From Margaritifera margaritifera (taxonomy: Eukaryota > Mollusca > Bivalvia > Unionida > Margaritiferidae), in assembly GCA_029931535.1 (NCBI GenBank), contig JAQPZY010001688.1:1146501-1210500 (forward strand): a stretch of DNA of 64,000 nucleotides, given 5' to 3'. How positions within the stretch are numbered: the first letter of the stretch is position 1; each line of letters opens with the position of its first letter. The notes under the pieces were generated by a model. It saw only the letters and a list, made by a program, of their open reading frames with translations. It did not search any database and was not told the origin of the DNA. The position numbers and the translations under genes are program-made. Positions 1 to 11,311 of the stretch are shown one piece after another.

Positions 1-1017
1 CTATATAATTTCTGGGATCCCTAAGGTACAGTTATAATCACACTTCCCCGTACAGAAGTCAGTCCAAGAAAAGCTGATATTATGGGATGTAAATCTGTGT
101 CGTATAGACCCATAGCATATCATGTAGATTTTATTGCTCCACAAACTATTCTACCCGCTTCAGTTGTATTGTTTCTATTTCATCTTTTTCATATTCGGTG
201 CAGTTATCCCAGCTAATATCCCCGTACTCCAAAAAGAGGTCTTATAAAGATAAAATAAAGAAGCTCTAATGATTTTAGATCAAGTCTGAATTTCAGACAT
301 GTCTAACATGTTCCATGCTTTTGTGTTTATTTCTTGTATATGTATATGTATATGTATATGCCAAGATAAGGTCTCATCAAGGGTCAGGCCCAAGTGTTTA
401 TGAGAAGTGACAAAAATGTCAATGTTCACGGGTTCAAATTTGTTAGCAATGGTAAAGTTTGTGGCAAGGGGAGTGTGGAAGGATATTGGCTACAGCATGG
501 CCCTAAGTCCAAAATTGTATACAATTCTTCGACAATAAGAAACTCTATCATAACCCAATTTAAACATGGCAACGTGACTAAGCATTCTTGTGTACTGTCC
601 TAATGACTACTATAGTGAGCGCCGCAGCTTACGAAGCAAAATTGTGCTAATTAGAATGTTGACACTTTAATTTTGTTAGAGTAAATACGACGTATGAAAA
701 TTCATTGGTCAACTTCCAGCACAAAAATCTAGTATAAGGAGTAGAAAAAAACTAGGTCTCATCTATGTACATGGCTTTTAAAGCTACAGCATGTCAAATT
801 TAAAAGCAGCGATATTCGTTACGTTTCTTATGCTCCAATATGACTACATAATGTGGACATGTTTTGTACACACACACACAGACACACAGACACATTTGTA
901 CTATCTACAATAGTACAGAAGGCATATTGTTACCGTTAAGTAATTATCATGTACAGGAGAATGCTCTATTTTAACGTAATGTTGCCTAGTCAATCTAAAT
1001 TTTACTTCCTTGAAACG
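1..1017. other. AT-rich DNA, nothing recognised
   Basis: I see no supported gene here. There is a short run of four TATATG units near 336-361 and an impure CA run near 868-893. The small open frames have no recognisable motif. Confidence 0.6.
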
Positions 1018-1293
1018 TACAAATGGGCAATGGAATATCTACAAATGGGCAATGGAATATCTACAAATGGGCATTGGAATATCTACAAAATGGGCAATGG
1101 AATATCTACAAATGGGCATTGGAATATCTACAAATGGGCATTGGAATATCTACAAATGGGCATTGGAATATCTACAAATGGGCAATGGAATACCTACAAA
1201 TGGGCATTGGAATATCTACAAATGGGCATTGGAATATCTACAAATGGGCAATGGAATATCTACAAATGGGCATTGTAATATCTACAAATGGGC
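1018..1293. repeat. 22-bp minisatellite, about 12.5 copies
   Basis: A 22-bp unit (ACAAATGGGCAWTGGAATAT plus CT) is repeated head to tail. Copies differ mainly at one A/T position, and one copy has an extra A. Because 22 is not a multiple of three and the unit contains no stop in any forward frame, all three forward frames stay open, giving long spurious ORFs. I treat it as non-coding. Confidence 0.95.
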
Positions 1294-2785
1294 GGCACTG
1301 AATTACACAAGTTGTTCTCGGTATTTGAAAAGCATCGGACACAGGATCAATTCACACTGAAGAATCATATATACCATGGCATTAAGCATTCTGCCTTAAC
1401 ATATTTGCTATGATGAAGGGGTATACAGGGGGTTTAATGAGGGATACAAGATCAAAGGAGTGAAAAATTAGTTCAAAGGGGGTAAATGGAAAAATTTAGT
1501 CGTCATGTAAAAGCTTCATGACATCATAATATAGGATGACGCAGTTTAGTGAAGTAATAATGCTAAACACGACTTAAGTGTTTGCAAGTAAAGTATGTCA
1601 ATAATGCGATGCAATACAATTTAATATGTATTTTTCTATCCTGTTAAAAAAGACACATGGATGAGAAAAAAAAATCAATGCAGGGGTTGGTACCAAGAAA
1701 AAAGGAAATCAAATCCTCCGAAGTAAATTAGGCAGTGCTTTGCAGAATATAAATAGTATAACCCATCAACTCGGATTTTCTTGTTTCTTTGACAATCCCA
1801 ACATAGATTATGTTAGTCTCGCTTATGAACCGTGCGTTGAAGTATCCTTCCTGTTCGTGACTTCTGAAACGTTTATTACAATATCTTAGCGTTCGCAAAG
1901 CCACTACCATTGTTTCCTGTCTCCGATGCCGTATGTCTGACTATTGGTCACACATAACTATGACCTATGTCACCAAATGGATTATTTGGTGCAGATTTGT
2001 CACAGCTTTGGTCATCACCTGTTGTGTTCATTTGCGACCTGCATTGTTTGCAATGAGAAAACAAATAATTACTGATCCTAAATGTGAAATCACAGAAAAA
2101 ATTATCAAAAGGCAGGAAATATCGTATAAATTTCATGACAACACTAAAATCATGGAAGAGGTGCTGATTTCACAAATTAATTTTTGGACAGTAATCTAAT
2201 AGGCAAAAATAATCTAATATTTCAGCGAATGTACAAACACAACAACTGTTAATGCACAAACATAATAATTGTCAACTTTTAGTTTCCGAATGTTGATCCA
2301 TTGGACAATATCAAACCCACTGTATGACATTTGATTTTTTTTCTAACACTGAACTTAATATTGTTGCGCTCTCTTTTCAACATTATCAATTTGTCTTGTT
2401 TACTCATCATATCATTTCATCCGTATTATTTCCTGAACCCGAATTTCATGTCAGGTTTTTTGCGGATATTGTTTTATCTCTGTAGTTTTTGTGAAAGTAT
2501 GAATTAGGAGCTTTTGAAGCTCATATTTACGCAATTTATTTCGCAAATTATGACGGTGAAAATAAGCTCACTTGTTTTTGTATTGACCCGAGTGTATCAT
2601 TTCGCTTCAGGCAGATAAATCATATGGAATTATAATCGTAAAAGAAACTACTGAAGAATATGTCAACGACCCTACAGTAGGAAGTAAAATCAGTGTATAA
2701 AATACTAAATGTCGTTCATAGCGGTATATTATAATGTTTTGGCACAAAGCCAAGTCGTACAGTAGCGTGGTGTCTATAGGCAATC
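1294..2785. other. unannotated AT-rich DNA
   Basis: No motif-bearing reading frame, RNA gene or terminal inverted repeat was recognised. The 60-90 codon open frames around 1728-2199 overlap one another on opposite strands and show no family features. Confidence 0.5.
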
Positions 2786-2793
2786 AACTATAT

Positions 2794-3029
2794 CAGTGGT
2801 CCCCAACGAGGTGCACGTTATGTTCGTACATGGCCGAATGGCCGCACACAAACTAAATCCAACAAACGAACGAACGGTGCCCGTTAAGGTTTTTTTGTGT
2901 GCCTGCGGAAGAGGTTATAATGAATAATAATAATTATAAAAAAATGGGTCAAGTTAATTGGTTGGTGCCCACCACTCTCTCATAAGCTCACAAATGTGCC
3001 CGTAGGCACAAACAGGTTGGGGACCCCTG
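2794..3029. mobile_element. hAT-type non-autonomous DNA transposon (MITE), 236 bp
   Basis: The element begins CAGTGGTCCCCAAC and its other end, read in reverse complement, is CAGGGGTCCCCAAC: 14-bp terminal inverted repeats with one mismatch. It is flanked by the identical 8-bp direct repeat AACTATAT at 2786-2793 and 3030-3037. An 8-bp target duplication with CAG-starting ends is typical of hAT transposons. There is no room for a transposase, so it must have been moved in trans. The ORF crossing its right end (2996-3232) is accidental. Confidence 0.9.
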
Positions 3030-3037
3030 AACTATAT

Positions 3038-3816
3038 TTACGACATGTACCTTCCTCCGTATTATTTCTACAATTCGTAACCCAATCGAGAGCTTTTGAG
3101 AAATTCAATTTCAAAAGGTATTACAAATGCAGCCCTTCTGTGTTCTTTAATTTACTGAAATGTGGTTCATGTACATTGTTTTCACTGCTTCGTCTTCATT
3201 ATAATATTACAACCTTACTGTATACAGTCTAAGTACATGACTTCAAAGTCAAACTGTCTCCAAATCAACGTCATTTTTCCATTGTGTTAATGTGTTTACA
3301 TGCTCACAAACCGGTTGTCCAGTCGATTACCTTTACTAATGTATATTTATATTACATATTTAATTATTTCCTAAAGTTTCGACTTTTTAATCTCATGACT
3401 GTGTTTTTAAGTTCCTGTTTTTAATATCATAACCTTTTGTCTACTAAGTAGTAAAAGATCCATTTTTATTTTTAAAAAACTATTTATAGTCCATAAGTTT
3501 TGGTCTGAAGGAATTAATTCTTCAGCTTCATAACGAGTGCTGGATATTTTCTCTCTCAGCGGATGTAAATGTTTTGATATTTATTATCACGCGAGAATAC
3601 AATCACGAACCTTTTTCTAGGTTGCGATGGAATGTTCTTATCTTATAAGTTACTCTATCAGTACAAATTACACCATTTGTCTGGCGTATTATTTCACTTT
3701 CAATTAGATGAAAGAAGAAGTTTAAATTGGCTTTTTGCGTATGATCTTATTAGGCTTACACAAACAATACCTAACTTTTATTAGGTAATCGTCATTCATC
3801 GTACTCCATTTTCACA
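3038..3816. other. unannotated AT-rich DNA
   Basis: No coding, RNA or transposon signature was recognised between the hAT MITE and the following 59-bp repeat. Confidence 0.5.
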
Positions 3817-4114
3817 GTTACGCATAGAACTCGGTCAGATCAGGGTAAGGATAATACACTATTGCAGTGAAGTCTGTTACAGATAGAACTCCGTCAGATC
3901 AATGTAAGGAAAATAAACTATTGCAGTGAAGTCAGTTACGCATAGAACTCGGTCAGATTAGGGTAAGGAAAATATACTATTGCAGTGAAGTCTGTTACGC
4001 ATAGAACTCCGGCAGATCAGGGTAAGGAAAATATACTATTGCAGTGAAGTCTGTTACACGTAGAACTCCGTCAGATCAGGGTGAGGAAAAATATACTATT
4101 GCAGTGAAATCTGT
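3817..4114. repeat. 59-bp tandem repeat, about five copies
   Basis: The landmark ATAGAAC recurs at about 3824, 3883, 3942 and 4001, with a variant at about 4060, giving a constant 59-bp period. Each unit contains a CAGATCAGGGTAAGGA-like core and ends TTGCAGTGAAGTCTGTT. Copies differ by a few substitutions, and the last one decays at its 3' end. Confidence 0.9.
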
Positions 4115-4808
4115 TCCTCTTCAGTTTGCTATTATGTTGTTTTTGTTGTTTAAATTGCTATAAAAACTATGTTGTTTTTCTGATTAAAAAATATTGAAGT
4201 AAAATCTATTCCCCTTAACATCGTTTTATTATAAAGAACTGGATATTGTTAAGACCAAGTTACATGCAACGACCCTGTTTGGCCTTAGCTTTAGCCATTC
4301 TATCGTCAGGTCTTGAAGCTACGCCGTATTTTTTTTAGCGACAGTTCATGATTTTAAAAAAAAATTTGCTTGGTACATTCACATTTTTGGCTGGCAAGTT
4401 GAGTGAATGTCCTCGTCGTTCATTTTCGTTGTTGTTGTTATGAGGTTGTAGTCTAACTTGTGGTTGGTACTCAAAATGCCTGCCTATCACCTACTCTTTT
4501 TACCTTCATTTTCACGAAACATATTTTTATCCAATTTTTTCCACGTCTATTCTTGTCAATTCTACAAATGAAATAAAATCAAATATATCATTGTATAATT
4601 TCAATAAGCGTTCGTAGACTTTGCAAAAAATGTGATTTCACTGACAAGAAACTTCAAGTAGCATAAGATTTTGCTACCTCAATGTATTTTGCCTGGCATG
4701 TTTTTTTTTTGTTTATTGTTTTTTTAAAAAAAAATTAAATTGTTTTTAAAAAACCCTAATGAATACTGTACAAAGAGCTAATTTTTTTAAAATAGATTGA
4801 CGTCGAGT
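4115..4808. other. AT-rich spacer
   Basis: This stretch holds homopolymer runs of A and T and no recognisable gene or element. Confidence 0.5.
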
Positions 4809-5047
4809 CAATGTAATTGAAGTCGCCATGGACTTGAATCATGTAATTGAAGTCGCCATGGACTTGAATCATGTAATTGAAGTCGTCATGGACTTGAATC
4901 ATGTAATTGAAGTCGTCATGGACTTGAATCATGTAATTGAAGTCGTCATGGACTTGAATCATGTAATTGAAGTCATCATGGACTTGAATCATGTAATTGA
5001 AGTCGTCATGGACTTGAATCATGTAACTGAAGTCGTCATGGACTTTA
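4809..5047. repeat. 30-bp minisatellite, about eight copies
   Basis: The unit ATGGACTTGAATCATGTAAT plus TGAAGTCGTC repeats with a period of 30 bp. A single C/T change converts CCATGG to TCATGG in some copies. A period divisible by three without stops leaves both strands open as ten-residue repeats. No upstream gene context supports translation. Confidence 0.92.
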
Positions 5048-5114
5048 ATAAGTTTCATTCCACTTCCATATTCAATTTTCATAAATGTATATTTGTTTAC
5101 AGTCACTATGATAA

Positions 5115-5256
5115 TTAGTGTAACAATAGATATAATCTTTAATTATAGGACTAATAACTTTACACCATCAGTAACATCGAGCAATTAGCAAAGCTAAATA
5201 ATTCTAATAATGATACTTGATGATGTGATTTGGCGCAGTGCTAATTGTTACACTAA
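5115..5256. repeat. inverted-repeat element, possible MITE, 142 bp
   Basis: TTAGTGTAACAAT at 5115-5127 is matched by its exact reverse complement at 5244-5256. The intervening ~115 bp has no coding potential. I found no convincing target-site duplication, so it may be a MITE or a simple long-range inverted repeat. Confidence 0.45.
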
Positions 5257-6706
5257 CACAATTTTGCGGGTTAAAAATCCTATGCGTGCGCATTTTTATG
5301 CGCATGGGCCCAATTTACGTAGTCGTTGTTAAAAACTTACTTTCCAACTCTGTATTTAGCACCCGTAATTTTCGTAAATAACCTCCTTATGCAATAAAAA
5401 TTGTTACTACAATTTACCTTCGCAGTTATCGACCCATTTACGGCAATGTTTACACGTGAGCGTGTGTTAGTCATTCATGTTCAGAAAAAAAGGAACTTAA
5501 ATTTTTGTGAAACACATTTTCTCTTGTAAGAATGCCTGTCTTTTCTGCTTAAATCAGGCATCACAGGAAACTCCTTTCCTATTTTAATCTCAGCACGGTT
5601 TTGAGATAGATGCATCCTGCCGGATACACGTCCACGTCATAAAATCCGAATGACTTCTCTCCTCTCCCTCTTACATTTGTGAAGAATTCACAAATGCATT
5701 TGCGTTCTGACGCGATGTATAACTCTTATACCCAATTCTTCGGTCTGTCATTACAATAACCTGCGATATGGGGTTGGGGATTTGGGTGTTGGTGAGTACC
5801 TAACCAGTTTCTAATAGAGTACTGTCCAAAAGCCGGCTTCTAAGCGTGACCTTGGCTCACATTATTACGAACCGTTTTGTTCACCACAGCTTACTTTTGT
5901 TAAACACATGCATACCACTTACATACATTAATACATTCACCTACATATGGTTTCAAATGGCTTCGCGAATAATATCCAGTGCTGCATCTAAAAATGTATT
6001 AATGCAGATAAACTGAACAATCGAAAAATTTTTTTTTTTTTTTTACATGGGTTCAATTATTTCATACCTCTCTTCTCTCCTTTAACCCCGATAGTATCTA
6101 CACGATTTACTCTCTACAGTTCAAGGCTCTCGTTATGTAAAATGTTGGCACCAGAAAAGAGTGGCCAGAAGTTGCTATGAACCTGTAGGGGTGGTCGCCC
6201 TTGAACAATCACGTGCTAATGTCTTCTGTATCGTTATTGGCAATCATCACTTTAAAAAAATATAATTATTAACAGATTCTTTAGGAAAACATGAGAACTT
6301 TTAAATAAAATAAAAAGAAATATTTCAAACAAATAAAAGAGGAAATGACCGGAAATACCTCTAAAGTTTCAGTCACGCACCCCTGAAATCGTTGCAAGTC
6401 ACAGGCGAAAATCCGCTGCGCTCTCTTATTACCCGTGGCTGTCTTCGAGAAGATTTCCTCGTTTTTCATGAATGTGCATAGATAAATATACGTCATCAGC
6501 AACACAATGTAACAATCTCCTACATATCAATGAAAGTGCCCTTTTTATCGATCGATAAGTGAATGTGTTTGGAAGAGAAATTTTGATTGGCGTATTCAAA
6601 CGGCACCAAAGGTCATGTTGGGTCAACAGTGCGAGACAATATTCTCGCGCTCGCAGTGATTGGTTAAGCAGGTTTATGCATATTTATGAGAAACGAGAAA
6701 ATATTA
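5257..6706. other. unannotated DNA
   Basis: No gene recognised. There is a T16 run near 6030 and a 14-bp perfect palindrome, TTATCGATCGATAA, near 6544. Confidence 0.5.
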
Positions 6707-7335
6707 TCACAGGCACTCATCATCTAAAAAGTATACAACTTCTTCATTAAGTGCTTTCTGAGACTTTACCTTTGACTTTAGATTTGCATACATATCTTGA
6801 ACAACATTTAACATTTTGCCACGAATACCCAGTTTAATCAATTTACACCATATATTATCTCTAACAACATAATCAAATACCTTTGTAAGATCAATGAATC
6901 CACAATATAATTTCTTACCACTATTTATCATATGAGCAATTAAACCATGCATAATGAAAATATTATCTCTAGTCCATATTTTCTTCCTAAATCATAACTG
7001 TGATTCTGTATAAACATAATATTCTTGCGCCCAATTCATGAATTTAACATTCATTATCCTTTGTAACAAATTTTCCAACTGAACTCAGAAGGGTAATACC
7101 TCTAATTTTTTCGCCATTAATAGTCATTTCTTGTGTAAGGGAATAATATTACCATCTGACCATGTTTTGGAAAATGACCTGTAGTAAAAATAGTATTAAA
7201 CGGCTTACGTAAGAAAGGAACAAGTGTTTCAACAACACGAATAAAAAATTCATTAAAAATCATATCTGGCCCACCTCTTGTCCCACTCTATAAATTGTGT
7301 ATTCATTTAATAATTTCATCATGGGAAATATTGTG
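6707..7335 (-). pseudogene. internal fragment of a non-LTR retrotransposon reverse transcriptase
   Basis: Reading the minus strand from about 7335 down to 6707 gives reverse-transcriptase blocks in the expected order but in changing frames: RGGPDMIFNEFF, then TGHFPK and SDGNIIPL, then RDNIFIMHGLIAHMI, then LYCGFIDLTKVFDYVVRD, then KLGIRGKMLNVVQDMY. The block around FIDLTKVFD corresponds to motif A, with the catalytic Asp. A one-base deletion separates TGHFPK from WSDGNI, and there are several in-frame stops. Both the 5' part and the 3' half containing the YADD/FADD box are missing, so this is an internal fossil. It is a different family from the RTE-like and jockey-like copies elsewhere in the window. 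I cannot assign a clade confidently. Confidence 0.8.
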
Positions 7336-9593
7336 ATAATCTCTATGGAGAAACTGTTGTTTTGTTTAAAGGAATGAAACATATCCTGTAGACTATATTT
7401 TACAACACAGCCGTGAATTGGGGTAGGGGTGTGCTTCGTTGCTGCCCCCCCCCCCCCAAAAAAAAAAATGGCGAGATCCATTATTATTTCTGGTTATAAA
7501 AGATGAATGTCTAATTGACAGATGAAAATAATACTTTTTTTTGCTGTTTATTTTTCAAATCCGAATTGCAGAAATTATTACTTTCTCACTCGAATCATAG
7601 TCGGCTACAATGGCTCGATTATCCATTATGTAAAACTATATGCAACCCATACATTTTTTAGATTCGCACTGTGAACAAACTAATTCAGTGCGGTATCATA
7701 TTCTGTTGATAATTATTCTATACAAATGGTAAACTTTGCATAGGGAATTTTTTTTGTTGAAAAAAGAACCTTTATAGTAGAAGTAACTGTGATTAGCCTC
7801 TTTAAGACTGTCTCAAAGTGTTCCATTTTTTTAAATTTAGTTTTATAAATGAAAGCTCGATTTTCTGAGCCTTATTATTTCTTTTTGCGAATTGAAGGAA
7901 TTCAAAACCCCGTCTCAGTAAGGATCGAGAACTTGACGACAATCAATACATTTCACTCGGTGATATTTGTTTCGATGGAGAAAGACTTTCATAAAGCTGT
8001 CACGTTTTAGTTCAGTATTATTATCTTGTTACTGGCGTACTCATCCAAAGCCATACGCTTTATCAACTCACTTTCTTGTTCCAATGTTCATCCTTGTTTC
8101 TTACTTGATATAAGAACTTCGGAACCTGTTTGTTGTGCCGCGAGGTTGTAAATAAAGTCGTAAATTGTTTTCCTTGATATGATTTCACATTCTCATCCGA
8201 GGGCGCCGGATGTAACATTTCGTTAAAATAATTTAAATGTTGCATCGGTTGGCGAACTCTGTAATTACATGAAAATGATATCTTGCTGTCAGTGACATTG
8301 TGAACATATGATAAATCAAGTCATGAGATGTTATTTTAGTGCATCATGTATTTAATTTTTATCTTTTTTGTGATTAATTACATATACTTTCTGAATAATA
8401 TTTCTTTGCTTTCAGATTTGTCAAGGCTGTTTGGAAACATTCATATAAGATTGTTAACCCAGATTTTAATATATCTGCTTTATAAATTTTTGTTCTGAAT
8501 GCAAAAAAAATAGTTGCAAAAAAAATAGTTGTAAACATTAAGTTACTTTGCAGCGTGTCAAAACTTTATATCCGAGCCACCTAGAATTGATCTCTTGGCC
8601 GCGCACGGCAGCTGTCAAATCAACTACCAAATAACAGACATTCCAATAAACTGCTGTTCAAACCAATCGCAAGCTAGGTATGATAAATTACGCATATGCA
8701 TCTCACGAGGAGTGTTTCGCGGTCGTACAAGCGCTGAGTGGGACACCTCTGTAGTTTCACGATATATATTCAATTTAAAATCTGTCTACATTTTTGTCAA
8801 ATGTTCCTAAAATGTTCACCATATGCTTAAAAACCTTGTCACCATATACTTAGAAAGTTCTGTATCAGCAACTACATATTTTTCCAAACGGAAAACGGAG
8901 AGTGAAAAGAAAAGCTTATTGCTAATTAGTTGAGATGAATTATATGTCATAGTACTTATGTTTAATTACAATCATCAAGAAAAAAACAAATCCTGATGAG
9001 GTTGTTTTTTAAAAAAATACCCTACAAGTCTCTCATGCCATGAATTCCAGAAAAATACATTCTTACCGATTTTTTTTTTATTGGAACATGACTGGTCAAC
9101 TATCAAGATATAAAATCTAGTATTTCTGTTAACAAGTATTCTAGCGGGATGTAAGAACGCCACCAAAGTCATAACTAGATCATGTGACTTACAAGGGGGA
9201 TGTAAATCAGTCTGAACACCTCGTGGCTATTCTACAAAATTCGATTTCGTTCTATGGAGTGATACTGCGAATAGAGGGGGAAATCGGTGGAAAATGGCGG
9301 AGAACTCAGTCACACGTTGAATTCCGCTAGACAAAATGGAACCAAGTTAAAAGCTTTATGATATCTTTGTGGAATTATTTGCATAAATTCATAGAAAAAG
9401 TTATCTACGGGAATGTTTCGACCAAGAATAAATCATTTCAGCCGATCGCCCGTAAGGAACGCTATGATGGTATGTGATGTGCACAGTGCTAAAAAGATCC
9501 GATAGCCCGACGCCCGGGGCCCCTCTAATTTCAGACTGGGCCCCTCCTATATTCTAAGTAAAGTGCTCATCGGGCTTGTGAAAAAAAAAGTTT
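7336..9593. other. unannotated AT-rich DNA
   Basis: A C14A11 tract lies near 7444-7470. The remainder contains no motif-bearing ORF, tRNA-like fold or inverted terminal repeat that I could recognise. Confidence 0.5.
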
Positions 9594-11220
9594 TATATAT
9601 ATATATATATTTTCATTTCATTTTCATTTCTCCCGTAACCTTGCTGGTCGTAGGGACGCCACTGATGACTTTGCGACAATCTCTCTCCATTTTGCCCTGT
9701 TCTCCACTTCTCTTTGGGACTTTGCAAAGTCCATGCCTGTCCACTCTTTGATATTGTCTTCCCATCTCTTCTTCTGTCTGTCTCGTTTTCTCTTTCCTCT
9801 CATTGTGCCCTGTAGAATTGTCTTTGATAGGCCAGATGAGCGTGAGACGTGACCATACCATCTTAGTTTGCGTTTCTTTACAGTGGTGAGCAGATCTTCA
9901 TAAGGTCCAATTGCACCTTGGATTTTAGTGCGCACCTCCGCATTAGAGACGTTGTCTAAGTATGATATTTTCCGGATCCTTCGATAACATCTCATCTCTA
10001 AGGCATGTATTCTTCTCTCTAATTCAGATGTTAGGGTCCATGTCTCACATGCATATAGGAATATGGACATGACGAGGGAGCGCATAAGCTTGACCTTGGA
10101 CCCAAGCGTGATGCCTAGCCAGAGCAGCTGTTGTCTGCGCAATCCTGGAAAAAACCTCAGGTTTTGAACCTTCATCAGAGGCGATATCACCTAGGTACTT
10201 GAAGCTTGTTACTGTGCCCAGCTTCTGTCCATTCACTCTTATTTCCTTTCGGATGCCACTCGGGTTGTTTGTCATTAGGTTTGTCTTTTCAGCGTTGATC
10301 TCCATCCCATATCTTAGTGATACTTGATTGAGACGGTTCACTAAGGTTTCCATTTCTTCTTCATCTCCTGCTAAGCCATCGATATCATCAGCGAAGCGCA
10401 GGTTGGTGATTGTTCTGCCTCCAACACTGACACTGCCATCATGGTCTTCCAAGGCTTCGGACATGATCCTTTCCAAGTAGATATTGAAGAGAGTGGGTGA
10501 GAGAAGACACCCCTGTCTGACTCCGACTGTGGTTCTGAACCAGTCTCCTATGTTGCCATTGACGAGAACTGTACTAGTCACCTTGTCATACAGGGTTTCT
10601 ATAGTGCGGATTAGTTTTGTGTTTATGTTGTATATCCGCATGGTGGCCCACACGGCTGCATGCCATACCTTGTCGAAAGCCTTCTTGAAGTCAAGGAAGA
10701 CGTGATAGAGGTTCTGTTGATGCTGGAGATATTTTTCACAGAGGATTCTAAGATTGAAGATCTGTTCTGTAGTGCTACGTCCTTCTCTGAAACCTGCCTG
10801 TTCTTCCGCAATGATGTGCTCTGCTTGGGGTTTCAGTCTGTTGAGGATGATCTTAAGCATAACCTTGCTTGGGTGACTGATGAGACTGATTGTTCGGTAG
10901 TTCTGGCACAGTTGTAGATTCCCTTTTTTAGGAAGAGTCACGATCAGAGACTGGGTCCATGGGGTGGGCCATTCTCCTGTTTGCCAGATTTGGTTGCAGA
11001 TTGTTGTGAGGATATCTATCATGGAAGTTCCTCCTGCTTGAACAAGTTTTGCTGGTATATTGTCAACCCCAGCTGACTTCCCCTTCTTTAGTGCCTTTAC
11101 TGCAGCCTCTACTTCGTCCCTGAGGATCGGGTGGTCAACCTCTGTTGTGGTTAGTGGTACGTTTAGTACAGCTTGGTCTCCAGAAGTCTCCTGGTTGTAA
11201 AGCTCCGAACAGTATTCCGT

Positions 11221-11222
<2 letters not shown>
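9594..11222 (-). mobile_element. RTE-like LINE, 5'-truncated copy
   Basis: The element lies on the minus strand. At its 3' end the stop codon is followed immediately by ATGAAA-type short repeats and a small TA run (9594-9612), matching the simple-repeat tails of RTE-type LINEs. At the other end the coding sequence runs open into a long TA microsatellite at 11223, so the endonuclease half is absent. Clade assignment rests on the protein resembling the common invertebrate LINE ORF often labelled craniofacial-development-protein-2-like. It is from recall, not a search. Confidence 0.8.
9616..11222 (-). pseudogene. RTE-like LINE reverse transcriptase and C-terminal domain (frameshifted)
   Basis: The main open stretch runs from 11222 to about 10045. 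The Met at 11022 is only the first internal ATG; the same frame is open upstream through ILRDEVEAAVKALKKGKSAG. Reverse-transcriptase blocks appear in order: LPKKGNLQLCQNYRTISL, EEQAGFREGRSTTEQIF, HVFLDFKKAFDKVWH (motif A), GVRQGCLLSPTLFNIYLE, and NLRFADDIDGLAGD (motif C, FADD), then KTNLMTNN and FKYLGDIASDEG. After LARHHAW the frame changes, and the C-terminal part continues in another frame from about 10115 to 9616 with LYACETWTL, RRIRKISYLDNVSN, RKLRWYGHVSRSSG and RKKRWEDNIKEWTG. A short deletion at the frame change near 10100-10185 inactivates an otherwise well-preserved copy. Confidence 0.9.

Positions 11223-11309
<87 letters not shown>
11223..11309. repeat. (TA)n microsatellite, about 43 units
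   Basis: A pure TA run directly abuts the broken 5' end of the RTE-like LINE and is followed by five GAA/AAG triplets. It gives a spurious Ile-Tyr ORF. Confidence 0.97.

Positions 11310-11311
<2 letters not shown>

Noticed and set aside
949..1360. Three overlapping ~100-codon ORFs with WNIYKWALEYLQMG-type repeats
   Set aside because: They are the three frames of one 22-bp minisatellite without stops; no independent coding evidence.
4756..5118. Ten-residue repeat proteins on both strands
   Set aside because: Direct translation of a 30-bp tandem repeat; both strands are open for the same trivial reason.
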